Of a stretch of 6,811 nucleotides of DNA, positions 6,618-6,811 are shown piece after piece. Below the pieces are notes generated by a model. It searched no databases, had not been told where the DNA came from, and was given only the letters and a program-made list of their open reading frames with translations. How positions within the stretch are numbered: position 1 is the stretch's first letter; each line of letters starts with the position of its first letter. Source of the stretch: an uncultured Porphyromonadaceae bacterium (GTDB taxonomy: Bacteria > Bacteroidota > Bacteroidia > Bacteroidales > Muribaculaceae); NCBI GenBank assembly GCA_900550025.1, contig URQP01000111.1, forward strand, positions 1-6,811. The letters are read 5' to 3'. Position numbers and translations under genes: made by a program.

Positions 6618-6811
6618 TTATTTTACTATTTTCACATTATTGCCTTCTCCGGCTGATATGACATAAACACCTTTGCTCCAACCATCTGCCGGAATTATGA
6701 TTTCGCCGCCGGATGCCGCGCCGGAGAACATTATCTGTCCGGAAACCGACCATACCTCGACACGGCAGCCATCGGCAACACCCGATACCCTGTAGGCCGA
6801 ACCATCGGCAG
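6618..6811 (-). CDS. C-terminal fragment of a third T9SS cargo protein (cut by window edge)
   Basis: An open frame enters from the right edge and ends at TAA (6618-6620), giving 63 visible residues with no stop. They read as a T9SS type A sorting domain: VEVWSVSGQIMFSG, then an acidic-glycine stretch, then GWSKGVYVISAGEGNNVKIVK. These blocks line up with the tails of the two downstream proteins (RVFNLSGQLV and DVYDLAGRFV; GVYVVKV and GIYFVKV). The protein is therefore almost certainly exported, but the functional part lies outside the window, so its activity cannot be stated. Its stop is 6 bp upstream of the protease start, making it the earlier gene of the same operon. It is easy to miss because no start codon is visible. 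Confidence 0.85.
   Translation of the reverse strand, partial: ADGSAYRVSGVADGCRVEVWSVSGQIMFSGAASGGEIIIPADGWSKGVYVISAGEGNNVKIVK

Noticed and set aside
1..6811. CRISPR array, toxin-antitoxin pair or other defence system
   Set aside because: No regularly spaced repeats, Cas-like proteins or small paired genes were found; all sizeable genes are explained by folate metabolism or T9SS export.

Overview
The window looks like a chromosomal segment of a Bacteroidota bacterium, most likely order Bacteroidales. Three observations support this: (i) three proteins carry C-terminal modules typical of the type IX secretion system (T9SS), which is confined to this phylum; (ii) the segment upstream of thyA contains an exact Bacteroidetes-type promoter (TTTG, 19 bp, TAnnTTTG); (iii) start codons lack Shine-Dalgarno sequences and have A/T-rich upstream regions. 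The genus cannot be fixed from sequence reading alone. The moderate GC content and gut/oral-type secreted proteins fit lineages such as Muribaculaceae, Porphyromonadaceae or Barnesiellaceae.

Layout, left to right. Positions 1-52 are the 3' part of a tRNA-Asn(GTT) on the + strand, followed at once by a strong intrinsic terminator (54-88). Everything else is on the - strand. The tRNA is therefore convergent with folA, whose own terminator lies at 256-294. About 165 bp between the two terminators carries no gene but holds a nested inverted repeat (134-197). Next come folA (dihydrofolate reductase, 339-845) and thyA (thymidylate synthase, 842-1636), which overlap by ATGA and are read from a promoter at 1658-1688. 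Together they form the dTMP/folate cycle: ThyA makes dTMP and dihydrofolate, and FolA regenerates tetrahydrofolate.

Upstream of thyA, separated by a large hairpin (1742-1791), is a second - strand transcription unit. It encodes at least three exported T9SS cargo proteins in transcription order: a protein cut by the window edge (6618-6811, only its sorting domain visible), an M6-type zinc metalloprotease of 930 aa (3819-6611), and a 668-aa beta-sandwich/fibronectin-III protein without recognisable catalytic residues (1811-3817). The gaps are 6 bp and 1 bp, so the three are almost certainly co-transcribed and probably translationally coupled. The inferred picture is a secreted protease deployed on the surface or in the medium together with one or two adhesin-like or binding proteins. 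The operon promoter lies beyond the right edge.

Nothing here proves a new biological system. The most interesting points are the tightly packed T9SS cargo operon, the fibronectin-III folds that appear to be split by inserted domains in both complete cargo proteins, the Cys at the position of a usually conserved active-site Trp in FolA, and the unexplained structured spacer between the convergent terminators.
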